A stretch of DNA of 64,000 nt. It comes from Pinus tabuliformis (lineage: Eukaryota > Streptophyta > Pinopsida > Pinales > Pinaceae). The notes under the pieces are model-generated. The model saw only the letters and a program-made list of their open reading frames with translations. It was not told the origin of the DNA and did not search any database. The translations under genes were made by a program, and so were the position numbers. The stretch spans positions 1,282,396,277 to 1,282,460,276 of the forward strand of contig CM062818.1 in the NCBI GenBank assembly GCA_031772625.1, read 5' to 3'. This document shows, piece by piece, positions 1-10,551 of the stretch (position 1 is the first letter of the stretch; the number at the start of each line of letters is the position of its first letter).

Positions 1-1144
1 GGTTACATTAAAATTTAACTGCATACCGTAGAACCTGCATAAGTTCTCCATTTTCTACTGGTACTTGAGAATAAACTGAAATGCGCTTCTCAATTGCCTT
101 TCAGATAACAAACAAAATGAAATAAAATCAATCATTTGTACCAAATTGGCTAGTAAAATTTATAACAGACTATCATGATATACAGTCACAAAGTATGTAC
201 AGCATGCTGGATATGTGCAATGAAATTACATATATAGAATAAAGAAAATGAATAACTCATCCCAATTCAGAAAAACAATATATAAGAGAATAAAAATAAA
301 TATGAATTTCCAAAAAATAAAATAAAACAAATTTCTTACATTTTTATCAAGCCATGGTTAGTGAGGTCATACACAAGGTTTTAATAGGTGTTGATAGACA
401 GTATGAAACAAAAAATTAGAATAACTCAATGGGGTCTTCATTTGATGGTTAAGAGGATGTAGTGATATTTCCTCCACCAAGGTACAGATTCCCATAAGAC
501 ATGTATTGTCCCTCATGGGTCCCTCTCACCAATGCAAGTGAGCCATTCCATGGAAATCAGGCTAGGTGCAAGCCCCAGGTGACTTTATGGAATAGATACA
601 CTCCAACCACCACTTCTTAGTCGAAGGATTTTTCATTTCATGTTTTAGCTGGCTATAATTAATTGTAATCCCAAATTAAGGAAGAGTACGTTTGCTGCAT
701 TGTGATAAGAGGAAGTTGTTCAGAATATATATATATTTGGCACACTTTTGTATTATCGCTAAGAAACTTAAGTAGGTCAATGAGAGATATACCCTTTTAT
801 ACCAATCATTTATGACATCAAGTTCAAGCCAATTTTGGATTAAAGGCATGCTAGTAATGAAGGATAATAAAAAATAGTAGACAAAAGAAATGTCCCTGTT
901 GTCCTTGAATCAAGTTTCCATGACAGGTTGGATGTAAAGAGGAATAGCATATGGCGACAGCAGCACTAATGGAAGGCACTTGCTACTTGAGAAGTACATT
1001 GTCTTTAAAGAAGTCTGAGCAAGCAATTAACTCCTTAGCCTGATATGGAAGCATAAAGAAACAGAGTTGACATCCATAAAAGAGAGGAAAGGATCAAATG
1101 GAACCAACCAGCAAACCAATCTGCACAAATAGAAGATAAAACAG
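1..1144. other. AT-rich stretch with no gene seen
   Basis: I find no long reading frame with recognisable protein content, no tRNA-like cloverleaf and no clear transposon end in these 1.1 kb. Short frames do not resemble any family known to me. It is most likely old intergenic or decayed repeat sequence. It runs up to the reverse-oriented LTR that begins near 1145. Confidence 0.5.
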
Positions 1145-1945
1145 TGTTGTTTTTTCAAGTGCAATAGATACAAGCACTAATTTCTGAAAACAGATAATTA
1201 CTTCTAATGATGTGGATATTCTTTTAGCAGTTCCAGTTTTATCATTAAGCAATTGCTCTTCAGGAATTCAACAATAAATGCACGACGACAGTAGAGATCA
1301 CAATGCACAAAGATAACACAAGATTTACCCTGGGAAAACCCACTTGGAGAAAAACCAAGCAACCTTTTCCTTAGAGAAATTCTTCAGTTCAACAAGAGAT
1401 ACATCTAATTCTGCTAGTCAAATATGGAGGTCAAACTAACCAACAATACAATGGTCAAATCTGGTCAAACAGCCCTCTTGTCAAGCCCAACAAACTCAGC
1501 CCTGCTTCATCTTCCTAGGCCGAAATTCAGCCTCCCAGAACCTGCCCAGAAACTCCTCCCTTATGCCCAAAATTTCAGCCCTGCTGCCCAGAAGTTCGAC
1601 CTGCTGCCCAAAATATGCCTAGAAACTCGCACATGCAAAGTCAGAGAGATAGGTAAAATGCTAGAGATATCTTTGTCCTTCTTCTCCTTCTCCTTCACTA
1701 GGATGCCTCGAAGACACTTTGTTATGTGAGTGATCGACCTGTGCCTTGTGGAGGAGGGTGAGTGCCTTACATATAGTGTCTGGCTGGCTTGAATGGGTGT
1801 CTCTTCACTGGGGCCGACCTGACAAGTTTGGAGCCAAATATTTAAGTTCAAAATTTTCTCTTTTGAAACCGACATGTAGAACATGTCTTGTATTAATCAT
1901 TTCAAGGGCTAACCAATAAATTGACATGAAGAACATGTCTTACCT
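1145..1945 (-). repeat. LTR-B remnant, reverse orientation
   Basis: Read on the minus strand, this stretch matches the LTR at 28004-28887 over most of its length. Shared parts include the terminal TTTTTTCAAGTGCAATAGAT segment (here near 1151), the LTR U5 motif of the type GTGGGTTTTCCC, the leader with GTGAAGAGACACCCATTCAA and the GACATGAAGAACATG repeat near 1925. The LTR 5' end (high-coordinate side) is lost where the hAT transposon begins, near 1946. It is a fossil of a Ty1/copia family. No internal region is attached on either side, so it may be the remains of a solo LTR. Confidence 0.8.
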
Positions 1946-1952
1946 AAGTCAC

Positions 1953-2035
1953 CTGACACGGGAACACAAGACACAAAGGACACAGGGATTCGAGTGTCGG
2001 ACACGGACACATTGACCCCTGGGAATAGGACACGT
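1953..2035. repeat. hAT terminal zone with clustered GACAC motifs (left)
   Basis: Within about 80 bases the motif GACAC(G) or its reverse GTGTC occurs many times (GACACGGGAACACAAGACAC, GGACACAGGG, GAGTGTCGGACACGGACAC, TAGGACACG). Clustered short motifs of this kind in both ends are known as transposase-binding subterminal repeats in hAT elements such as Ac. The exact outer end was not determined. A TA microsatellite follows at about 2052-2077. Confidence 0.55.
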
Positions 2036-2050
2036 TATATATTATTTTAT

Positions 2051-2083
<33 letters not shown>

Positions 2084-2415
2084 TTAGATATTTCTTACAC
2101 AAATTCTCATTCATGATAAAAGTTCATTGATTCAAACATAGATCTTCATGACTCATCTAGATGTAAGTTTTACAAAGTAACATTATGCATACAAAATTAC
2201 AAATACAATTGTGACATAAATGATAAATCATAAATCATAATACATATTCATCGATGATCCAATAGGAGAAAGACAAGATATTGTAGTTTTCTCATTAAGT
2301 CATCAAAATCAAAATTTGTACAATGCTACATTGGTAGTATCAATGCCAATGGCAAATAGAAATAGCAAATACAAAACAATTACAAGCCTAAAGGCAGTAG
2401 GTAGCTCATGAGTCA

Positions 2416-2679
2416 TCAATCCTCATAATCAAAATCAACATCACTGTACTCATCATCATGGTCACCACTGCTCTCCTCTGTTGCATCCTCCTCCGTATCC
2501 AATGTCATCTCTGCATCTGTTGGTGTGGAGGATGACCCCTCTATATTATCACCGTCATCAAAAGTGACAGGTTCTAACACTGGGTCATTAAGATCCATGT
2601 TGGCCAATGCCAACTCAACACTGTTGTCCAAACCCATATCATCAGGAAAGACATCCCACATCTTTGTCTTTCCCTTCAA
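2416..2679 (-). pseudogene. hAT transposase C-terminal end, acidic tail
   Basis: This minus-strand frame carries the end of the transposase: M-W-D-V-F-P-D-D-M-G-L-D-N-S, then E-L-A-L-A-N-M-D-L-N-D-P-V-L-E-P-V, followed by an acidic, Ser/Thr-rich tail that ends in DVDFDYED. The L-x-L-A-N-x-x-L-D-x-P-x-L-E pattern closes many plant hAT transposases. The stop near 2416 looks like the natural end of the protein. The start of this segment is inside the proximal copy of the 332-bp tandem duplication. Confidence 0.7.
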
Positions 2680-3216
2680 CCACTCATCCCTCTGCCTATA
2701 AATAAGACGAGGTTGGTGTGCACATACACCATTGTCTTTGCCCTGGACTGCTCAAGCCTGCTCTTCTTGACACTATACAAATTCCCATATGTGCTCCAAT
2801 TCCTCTCACAATAAGAGGATGAAGTCACCTGATGAAATCAACTGTTGTAGAGGAGGGCTTGTTGCCCCATGAGTTGCCCACCAAGATCATCAAAAGTGAC
2901 AGGCTCTAACACTGGGTCATTAAGATCCATGTTGGCCAATGCCAACTCAACACTGTTGTCCAAACCCATATCATCAGGAAAGACATCCCACATCTTTGTC
3001 TTTCCCTTCAACCACTCATCCCTCTGCCTATAAATAAGATGAAGGTTGGTGTGCACATACACCATTGTCTTTGCCCTGGACTGCTCAAGCCTGCTCTTCT
3101 TGACACTATACAAATTCCCATATGTGCTCCAATTCCTCTCGCAACAAGAAGATGAAGTCACCTGATGAAATCAACTATTGTAGAGGAGGGCTTGTTGCCC
3201 CATGAGTTGCCCACCA
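2557..3216 (-). repeat. 332-bp tandem duplication of the hATC segment
   Basis: The stretch from about 2557 to 2888 is repeated at about 2889-3216. The anchor CAAAAGTGACAG lies at 2559 and again at 2891, and both copies end in GTTGCCCCATGAGTTGCCCA. The unit encodes the hAT dimerisation domain (S-C-C-E-R-N-W-S-T-Y-G-N-L-Y-S then K-T-M-V-Y-V-H-T-N-L). Only a handful of substitutions and short indels separate the copies, so the duplication is younger than the decay of the core. It is part of why no single frame crosses the domain. Confidence 0.85.
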
Positions 3217-3343
3217 AGACTAGGGCTTCTTAGCCCCCTGTCTCTAATCACATCGTATCTTGGAAATCAACCAGTGCCAGTGGAAAACTCTGCAAAGGCA
3301 TCCTCCACCTCATCAAGGGATGCTATATCTTGAAAAATCCGCC

Positions 3344-3796
3344 TCAATGCAGCTTCGTCCCGTGTGAAATTTCCCCATCCATGTGAGGAGGGAATCTGCG
3401 GGAAGGTCCACCATTTAGCCACTCATGGTTGTAGTATTTTGGGTTCAATGTGTGAGTCAAACAATGTAAAGGTGTGCAATTCTTGTCCCATCTGCTAACA
3501 AGAATATCTTGTATGGTGGTGAAAAAGGCCTCTAATGATGTCTCATACTCGGGGCACTCACTCTGTAAAATAATGCCCCTCACAGACTCAATCATGGAAT
3601 CTCATCCCTCATAAACCTCTCCTAGGATGGGTTGGTATGTATCTGCAAATTGAAGCAAAGAAATGATAGGGTCCATGATCTTAATAAGTAGATCTACCCT
3701 CTCCCACCAAGCATCATCTAACACTATGTCCTTCACTCTTTTTGAGGCTGCTTGATCTGTCTTTCTCCAAAAAAACCAAAACTCTGAAATAACCAA
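3344..3796 (-). pseudogene. hAT transposase middle region, broken
   Basis: Two adjacent minus-strand frames (3602-3796 and 3344-3595) continue the transposase. The first contains D-D-A-W-W-E-R-V-D-L-L-I-K-I-M-D-P-I-I-S-L-L-Q-F-A-D and then P-I-L-G-E-V-Y-E. This is the usual hAT segment in which a conserved Trp pair precedes the P-L-V-x-x-L-R-x-x-D block. The second contains D-I-L-V-S-R-W-D-K-N-C-T-P-L-H and A-H-x-L-N-P-K-Y-Y-like L-T-H-T-L-N-P-K-Y-Y, again typical. A stop lies between them near 3600. The region joins the duplicated dimerisation segment downstream. Confidence 0.7.
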
Positions 3797-3830
3797 GCCC
3801 CAAGAGCAGTCTTGACCTCCCTCAACCTCT

Positions 3831-4300
3831 TTAACATGATGAATGAAGAGGCAAACTGTGTATCAACAATGATAGATTGGTATACTCCTTGTAGATAGTG
3901 AGGTAATTTGTATGATTTTGTACAAAGTTGCGGATATGTCGTGAATCCTCAATAATGATTCCAATCCAAAGCACTTCAAAATCAATAGATTTAAGTTCTA
4001 AATTCAAAGAATGGACAATGCAAGGTGTCCACAATCATGCCAGTAACCTTGCAAACAAGTGCATTATCTGTAATGATTTGCACACAAGAATCAACACATA
4101 CATCTTCAATAACTATAATAAACAACTCACCCATATATTGTGCATCCTTCTATTGTCCAAGTACATCCACTGATTTCAAGAAAACTGGACCATTTAAGGA
4201 AGACACCATGAAGTTGATGAGTGGATGTCGTGTTGGATCTATCTATCCATCAGAAATAATGTTAACCCAGATGTTGGCCATGCTGATTTAATAGGCTCAA
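3831..4300 (-). pseudogene. hAT transposase core (DUF659-like), frame broken
   Basis: On the minus strand the translation recalls the plant hAT core: T-S-G-L-T near 4290, R-H-P-L-I-N-F near 4230, then G-P-V-F-L-K-S-V-D, Q-I-I-T-D-N-A-L-V-C-K and, after a frame change, W-T-P-C-I-V-H-S-L-N-L-E-L-K-S-I (3970-4034). The T-D-N-A and W-T-P-C-x-x-H motifs are characteristic of this transposase group and carry residues of its RNase H-like fold. At least one frame change and a stop separate the pieces. The open piece 3831-4034 ends at Ser-Ser-Cys. The core is recognised from family knowledge; no database search was possible. Confidence 0.7.
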
Positions 4301-4393
4301 GCATCTTGTCCAACTCTTTATTTGCCTTCGTCAACAATGTGGTTTTAAGCTTTTCTGACCTAGGAGACACATACCCTGATGGAGCCCCTTGAG

Positions 4394-5059
4394 TTAGAGG
4401 TCGGCACATCTCAATAAATAAAGGTGAGCATGCAACATTAAAAGATATGAAGTTCTGATAGGAAAAAATGCAATGATGAGATCAAGTTCTTCCCGTTTCT
4501 CTTTCCAAAAAATCTTGTCCATTGGACCAAGTGCCATTGCCTTTCTTTTTGCTGCTTGTCCCCCACCAAAACTCTCAAATAGAATTTTTTTGCTGCTTTT
4601 CCTCAACAATGGAAGGGGGTCTTCATTCTTGCTTTTTTTAGATGTTGCAGCCACCTTTGCCATACCAACGTTGGCCTCTTTTTCCATTTCCTTCCTCTTA
4701 GTTAAAGACACCTGTGTACATGCTGCAATTCCACAACTTGGTAAAGCCAACAAATGAGCTTTCACATGGAAATATGTGTTCATGAAATGAGTTTTGCAAT
4801 AGTTGCATTTCCAAGCAAAATTGCCTCCTCCCTTCGTCTTGCTGCTTGGCCCTTGCTCTCTTGTGACATATTTCCACAAGGGATATTTGTTATCTTGAGG
4901 TTGTTGTCTTTCCTCAACATTTGAAGTTGTTGTTGCAGCCCCACTTACAGTAGAGGGAACACTTGCAGATCTTGATGAAATTGGAAGAGGAGGTGCATCT
5001 CCAATGGGGACATTCTTCACCATCCTTTGCCCCTTCCCTGCTGCCCTTGATTGAGACAT
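4394..5059 (-). pseudogene. hAT transposase N-terminal part with BED-type zinc finger
   Basis: The frame opens further upstream (to 5092), but I prefer the start at 5059, which gives MSQSRAAGKGQRMV, because the upstream residues are hydrophobic and look like translated intron or leader. A possible splice donor of the form GTAAGTG lies on the minus strand at about 5164, consistent with a short 5' intron, but no acceptor is certain. The finger region reads W-K-x-V-T-R...F-A-W-K-C-N-Y-C, followed by H-V-K-A-H-L: the Cys-Cys/His-His layout of BED fingers, which bind transposon ends or host DNA. A lysine-rich linker and GPMDKIFWKEKREELD follow, typical of the stretch leading to the plant DUF659 core. 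The frame then ends early compared with complete family members. Confidence 0.75.
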
Positions 5060-5302
5060 GAATGTTGTATAAAAATAAAGAAAAATACACAAATTTGTAA
5101 AACAAATGCATATGCAAACTGTTGTAATAAAAATGCAAAAAAAATAGAGAGAAAATGCACTTACCTATTGCTTGAATCGCCTCCAAAATGCTCCCACACC
5201 CTTTGCTCTTAGCTCTCACACACCCATAGCAAACCCACAATGACTTTGGTGAAGAAAGAATGGCCAAATCACACTTTTAAAGGCGCGCGAAGGGAAAAAT
5301 TT

Positions 5303-5420
5303 TGTGACACATGTCCTAGTATCGAGACATGATCATGTCCTAATGGGATACGATCAGACACGATCCGGAGGACACGTGTCCCACCGAATCGTGTTTGATT
5401 CGTCCGATTTGGGACACGTG
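5303..5420. repeat. hAT terminal zone with clustered GACAC motifs (right)
   Basis: This zone mirrors the left one: GACACATGTCC, GAGACATG, CAGACACGATCCGG, AGGACACGTGTCCC and GGGACACGTGGGG fall within 120 bases, several as short palindromes (GGACACGTGTCC). It lies upstream of the transposase start and would also include its promoter. The right boundary with family A reverse transcriptase falls between about 5420 and 5440. Confidence 0.55.
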
Positions 5421-5439
5421 GGGCCAGGGGAGCGAATCT

Positions 5440-6480
5440 AGTTTCTTAGACAGTTACTTGCAGCAGATGGGATTTGTCAAGCATGACACAGATCCCAACC
5501 TTTACGATTTGATGGTAGAGGGTGAGCCACTTATCCTAGTATTGTATGTGGATGATCTTTTTCTGATAGGATCATCAAGGCTCATAGAGGATTCTAAGAG
5601 GAACCTAGCAGCAAAGTTTGATATGAAGGACTTGGGGTTGATGCACTATTTCCTAGCATTGGAAGTGAGGCAGAAGGATGGAGAGATCTTCTTTGGGCAA
5701 GGAAGATATGCTATAGATATTCTTAAGACGTTCAGAATCCACGATTGTAGACCCATGTCTACGCCCATGATCACCAACTGGAAGAAGATAGATGCATCAA
5801 ATGACAAGGATGTTGATCCCACCTTGTATAGACAACTTATTGGGTCTCTCATGTATCTGGTCAACACTAGGCCAGATAATTGCTTCATAGTTAATACTCT
5901 CAGTCAGTTCATGGTAGAGCCCAGGAGGGTACATTGGGCAGCAGTGAGGCATATTCTGAGGTATGTGCATGGCATAGTCTAGTATGGCTTCAGATATAAC
6001 CAAGGGGATGACGTCTAACTATGTGGGTGCACAGATGTAGATTGGGCAGGCAGTTTAGTAGACAGGAAAAGTACCTTCGGGTACTACTTCAGCATTGGAT
6101 TAGGGATGGTTTCATGGTGCAATAGGAAGTAGAAGTCAGTAGCTCTAAGCTCTGTAGAAGCAAAGTACATGGCAGCAAGCACATGTGCGAAGCTATATGG
6201 CTTTGGAAGTTGTTAGTAAGCTTGTTCAGGCAGAGAATGGAGGTGACCAGAGTCTACTATGATAATAAGAGTTGCATCAAGCTCACTAAGAATCCAATGT
6301 TTCATGATAGGTCTAAACACATAGATATACGGTGTCATTTCGTCAGAGATTGTCTACAACATGGGGCGGTCTAACTACAGTATCTTCCCATAGAAGAGCA
6401 GGTTGCAGACATACTCACAAAAGTTGTAGGGAGAGCTAAGTTCGTCTATTTCAAAGAACAAATGGGTATGGCGGAGAACC
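5440..6480 (+). pseudogene. Copia reverse transcriptase / RNase H remnant
   Basis: The translation shows the copia RT fingers-palm segment with the Y-V-D-D catalytic motif (near 5543), followed by F-D-M-K-D-L-G, then Y-R-Q-L-I-G-S-L-M-Y-L and the connection to RNase H with the copia E-A-K-Y-M-A-A-S and D-R-S-K-H-I-D-I motifs (near 6150 and 6310). In a living element this enzyme makes cDNA from packaged RNA in the virus-like particle. Here the region is broken in a few places. It is adjacent to its own polypurine tract and 3' LTR. Confidence 0.85.
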
Positions 6481-6730
6481 CATTCTAGTAGCAGGGACAA
6501 ATTTTAAGTTGTAGATGTTGTAGTTGCAGCAACAATAGATGAGAGGGAGTTGCAGTGTTGGCAGTAGTGCAACAGGGTCAGTAGCAGCACAGACGCAGCG
6601 TATATCAGAGATGCGCAGCAGTGGGTGGGCAGCAGTAGCCAGACATCAGCAACATGAAAGGGGATGATACAATGATAAAGTGTTGTGGCAGGGTGTTCAG
6701 CACTAGAACACATTCCTTGCTAAGAGGGAG

Positions 6731-7700
6731 TGTTAGTTTTTGTAGCATGGGGTGTGTTCCAGCCACGAAATTTGGTGGAGAGGGTAGAATACATGAGATC
6801 TCCAAAACCTAGAAATCGTTTCTGGAAATTCTGCCTAGAAGTGTCTCAATTAGATTATTAACCGATTTTTAAATATTCCTAAGTCTAAACTTAGGGGATA
6901 TGGTTAATTAATCAATATTAATTGAGATAAGGTGAGAATCATCTAGATAATTGAGATAAGGTGAGAATCATCTAGAAACACACACAGATCGATCCATAAA
7001 TGATCTGAGCCATTGATTAAGATTTAATCTTTATCGTTGGAGTCCCAACAGGAAGATATACGAAGGGATCAATGTGATGATGGAGATTACACTAGTGAAG
7101 ATACTTAGTTATCTAGTCAGTTTTATTTTCTCAGTGGCAATGATTCAACAAAAAAGATAGAGGTAAAGGGTGAGTAGCAGGTGGTTGAGGAGGGTAGCAG
7201 CATTCCGGGAGGAAGTTTTCTAGTTCCAGGAAGAGGCAGTGAGAGGCAGGTCGAATTCCACAATGGCTCTGCGCAGAAAGTGACACAGAAGTTCCAGCGT
7301 GAGGCTAAGAAGTCAATCTCGAGGGTAGAAATTAGCAGTGGGGTGAGAGAAAAGTCTCACAATAATTTTGCCAGTACTTTCCTCAGATTAGATTGCCAAT
7401 AGAGCATCTAAATTTGTGTACTCAGATTTGTTGTTGAAGAATAATAATAAAACCCTCAGCTATTGCACCGATTTTTCCGCATTGGGTTTTTCCAAGGACA
7501 ATTGTCCAAAAATCACTGTTAAAATTCTTGTGTGCACTACAATTTCTCAGTTTCTAGTATTTTTATTTTCCACAGTATATTTTATGGTGAAAATTGCAGT
7601 TGTGATTTTATTCGTTGTTTTCCATAGCAAATAAACTGCATAATTAAATTTACAATTAAAAGAATAATTTCAAGTTGCTACAATAGATGAAATTTTCACA
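6731..7700 (+). repeat. LTR-A (3' LTR of the truncated element)
   Basis: It begins TGTTAGTTTTTGTAGCATGG directly after the polypurine tract and ends AATTTTCACA. It holds the family features: the CTAAACTTAGGGG block, a TATA-like AAGATATACG near 7050, and the U5 block with a GGGTTTTTCC motif near 7483. It is about 970 bp. The TTTTCACA end puts it with the pol-carrying copies at 8910 and 49326. Confidence 0.85.
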
Positions 7701-8904
7701 AGGTGGTCCAGGTGCATCATCATCATCAAATAAATGTAACACAAGCAAGCAATGAGTGGAATTGAAGGATCCCGTGATGTGGCAATCTGCTCTTTGCTAT
7801 GGTAGAGGCCCATGGCTCTCAACGCTCACCCTAGAAATGTCAATATGACCCTCTGGAGGACATGGACCCCGTATAGGGAGACCAAACCCACACTAAAGAC
7901 GCACCTGTAATCCTGTATAAGATCCAATGTTTCCCCTCACCTCCCAGTACAACAAATCATTAGTGCAATCGAGTAAATGAGTTTACAAATCATGGAACCA
8001 AGAGGACACTTAATAGTGGCATGCCCTTCCATAATGGCCTTTAGAACATACAACTGTCTCCAAGTTGAAAAAAAACGTTAACCAAGGACACTATTAGGTG
8101 GTTTCAAGCTCTAAGGGAAGTGACATGTCCATGGTACATCCATCAAATGGCAAGGGGCATGTGATATTATGATGGAACAGAGTGGGGCATCAAGGGAAGG
8201 CTCAAAGCCACACGTTGCAGTACAAGGGTAGCTATAATGAGGAAAGCCCACACTTGGGTGTATGAAAGTAGGAGGGGGAAATCGTGGTACATTGGTTACC
8301 CCGACCTTTTTTTTCCACCCTTCTTGATATGACTTTATCCTTTTATTGATTTTTCTTTTTGTAACTGCTCGAGGCTCCAAGGGATGAAAGCATGAAGTGA
8401 ATGATATAACATTAAATACCCTCTTAAAGTTGGTCAATTCATCGCCCACCAGGGGTTGGGACAATCATGCGTTTCTTAGTGATGTAGGGGGCTCATATAG
8501 GGGCCCTAGGAACCAGGGAGACGGCCATAATAATAGGGGTTAGAGCTCATGTTGGATTTTTCCCACACGCTAAATTTGTATGTCTCGACCATCTTTGGAT
8601 TTTGTGGTACATTTCCTGTTGATAGTGGCCAAATTATGCTTTTTATTTTCTTTATAGTTGCATCAACCTCCTGGACATCGTTCTAGGCTCGACTCAGAAT
8701 GTGGACAAGGGGAGGGGTATGCTGACATGTTGTGGACTCAATGGACAAATGTGGATCCGAACAAGAAATATATGAGAAGGGGTTATAATGAGCAGAGGGG
8801 GGTGATATATATGGTGTCTAGAAGCGGGACCACACAACCAAAATCGGGATTTCTCATGTAGTGGCACTCCTAAAGATAGTAGCCAATAAAGGATATCCCA
8901 CGGG
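7701..8904. other. Spacer between two family A elements, no gene seen
   Basis: This 1.2 kb spacer is the target DNA into which the 8910 element went. It continues at 17588 after that element. Frames such as the minus-strand one at 8111-8464 and the plus-strand one at 8658-8861 have no motif I recognise and biased, random-looking composition. It may be an older, unidentifiable repeat. Confidence 0.4.
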
Positions 8905-10259
8905 ACTAGTGTTAGTTTGTGGTAGCAACGGAAATGCTCTAGCCTTGAAAATTGGTGGAGAGGCTAAGGCACATGAGTTCTAAAGAACTCAGAAACTGTT
9001 TGGTGAAATTCCAACCGGATTGTATTTTATTAAAATAATTAATAGTTTTAATGGGATTCCTAAGCCTAAACTTAGGAAAATTAAATATTAATGGGTATTA
9101 ATAAAATTATGGGTGAGAATGAACTAGAAGGCAGATCAAGTCAAGTTTTAATCTTAGTCGTTGATTAGAGACTTAATCTCGGTCATTGAAGTCTCAACAA
9201 TAAAAGTATAAGAAGGACGCTTGGGGTTTAGTTAGAGACACACAGAGAGTTGATCAGTCAATTCGATTTTCCTAGGGCGGGCTTGTTAAGGAATTTGAAC
9301 CAGTGATCAAGCAGTGAGGATCAGAGGCAGTACTGGAAGGAAGTGATTTCTAGTTCCAGTGCAAATACGTCAGAGAAGACAGGGAAGAATAATAGAGTCA
9401 GCATTGGGCCAAGGAGGGGCAGCGCAGCAGCGGGAGGAGATTGACGTGGAGGGATAGCGTAGAAACTGGAGGAGGTTGACGCAGAAGTGTTGGGGGACAA
9501 GCAGAGATCAGTGTCGGGAAACACTGTGAGTGACTGGCAGGAGAAATCTCGATTTCTCAGTAGCAGAAGCAACATCAGCCCAGGTTGATGCAATCAGAGG
9601 GAGTCTCCACGTAGAAGTTGTTGAAGAATCTAGGGCATGCATAATTAGGTTGATTCTTCGTTACATGATAACAATTTATGAAGTATTTAAACAATTTATC
9701 TTAGATTGATATTCCATTCATTATTAGAGTGTGTGTTTACTTCATCAAACTGCTACCAAAAACAAAAGAGACAATAACACAAATATTTGGCTTTCTGCCC
9801 AGGCCAAAACCTCTCCCTCTTGGAGAGGAAAACCCATGCATAAATTCTTCTTATAGAGATTCCATTGACAAATACCAAGACCATGACCCTTGACACACTC
9901 TGCCTCTCCAAGACCAAGATACCAATCCTCCTTTTTGTCGTTGCTGAGATCATCCTCATTGCTGCACCATTGAAGCCATCACTACAACATCACTGAGATC
10001 TTCATTGTTGCTTCTTCACCATATCAACGAGATCTATTGAAATTTTCACTATGATCTCTATGCTTTCAACAATGCACTGAGAGCTTCATTATGACAGTCA
10101 TGATAGTTGTTTTATCCTACCTTCATCACTGTACTCTAGACCATCATGTTGACTGTGATCATGTGAGAGTGTATTCCATCACTGCAGGATCATTGTGATC
10201 TTTCTTACACTGAGACAGTGAGACCATGTAAATATGGTGAGGGATCCGAAGATCTTTCC

Positions 10260-10261
<2 letters not shown>

Positions 10262-10324
<63 letters not shown>
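10262..10324. repeat. (AT)n microsatellite
   Basis: About 60 bases of nearly perfect AT dinucleotide repeat inside the solo LTR-E. The length may be uncertain because such tracts are easily mis-assembled. Confidence 0.95.
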
Positions 10325-10329
<5 letters not shown>

Positions 10330-10504
10330 CACTGTTTAAGAAATAGATCCACCAAGATGCGATACTATTCCTCACTGTACTGAGGTCCTTATTGTCTCAT
10401 TTATTCAGAGACTGTAATGGTTACTGTGGCTCTTTGTTATGCAGGGACTGTATCCTCCAAGAATGATCATCTCTGCGGCTTTGTTATTGTGCCAGGATTG
10501 TAGC

Positions 10505-10551
<47 letters not shown>
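10505..10551. repeat. Compound (AT)n(GT)n microsatellite
   Basis: About eleven AT units run directly into about eleven GT units inside the solo LTR-E, 180 bases from the first AT tract. Confidence 0.95.

Larger units (their letters stand above)
1946..5430 (-). mobile_element. hAT-superfamily DNA transposon (BED / DUF659 / hATC type), decayed
   Basis: A roughly 3.5 kb transposon on the minus strand. In order from the minus-strand 5' end it shows a GACACG-rich terminal zone (5303-5420), a BED-type zinc finger (about 4730-4900), a transposase core of the plant DUF659 kind (about 3830-4300), a middle region (3344-3796), the hAT C-terminal dimerisation domain (about 2690-3161) and an acidic C-terminal tail (2416-2679). 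A second GACACG-rich terminal zone lies at 1953-2035. Frames change several times and stops interrupt the core, so it is not expected to encode active transposase. The ends are placed by the limits of the neighbouring retroelements; I could not find a convincing 8-bp target duplication. The left flank is an LTR-B remnant and the right flank is family A reverse transcriptase, so the flanks are not halves of one target. Confidence 0.8.
5431..7700 (+). mobile_element. Family A Ty1/copia element, 3' half only
   Basis: This is the 3' half of a broken copia element: reverse transcriptase and RNase H (about 5440-6480), a short non-coding 3' region rich in GTTGCAG-type words (6481-6720), a polypurine tract TAAGAGGGAG (6721-6730) and the 3' LTR (6731-7700). 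No 5' part is found to the left, where the hAT transposon adjoins it. It belongs with the elements at 8910 and 49326 by sequence of RT, polypurine tract and LTR. It is a fossil with several breaks. Confidence 0.85.

Noticed and set aside
1424-1884. Pro/Leu-rich frames in the first LTR
   Set aside because: They lie in the leader of a reverse-oriented LTR-B remnant and match non-coding sequence at 28150-28600.
8111-8864. A possible host gene in the spacer (frames on both strands)
   Set aside because: No domain, no splice signals that join them, and the sequence is repeat-like; I cannot support a gene.
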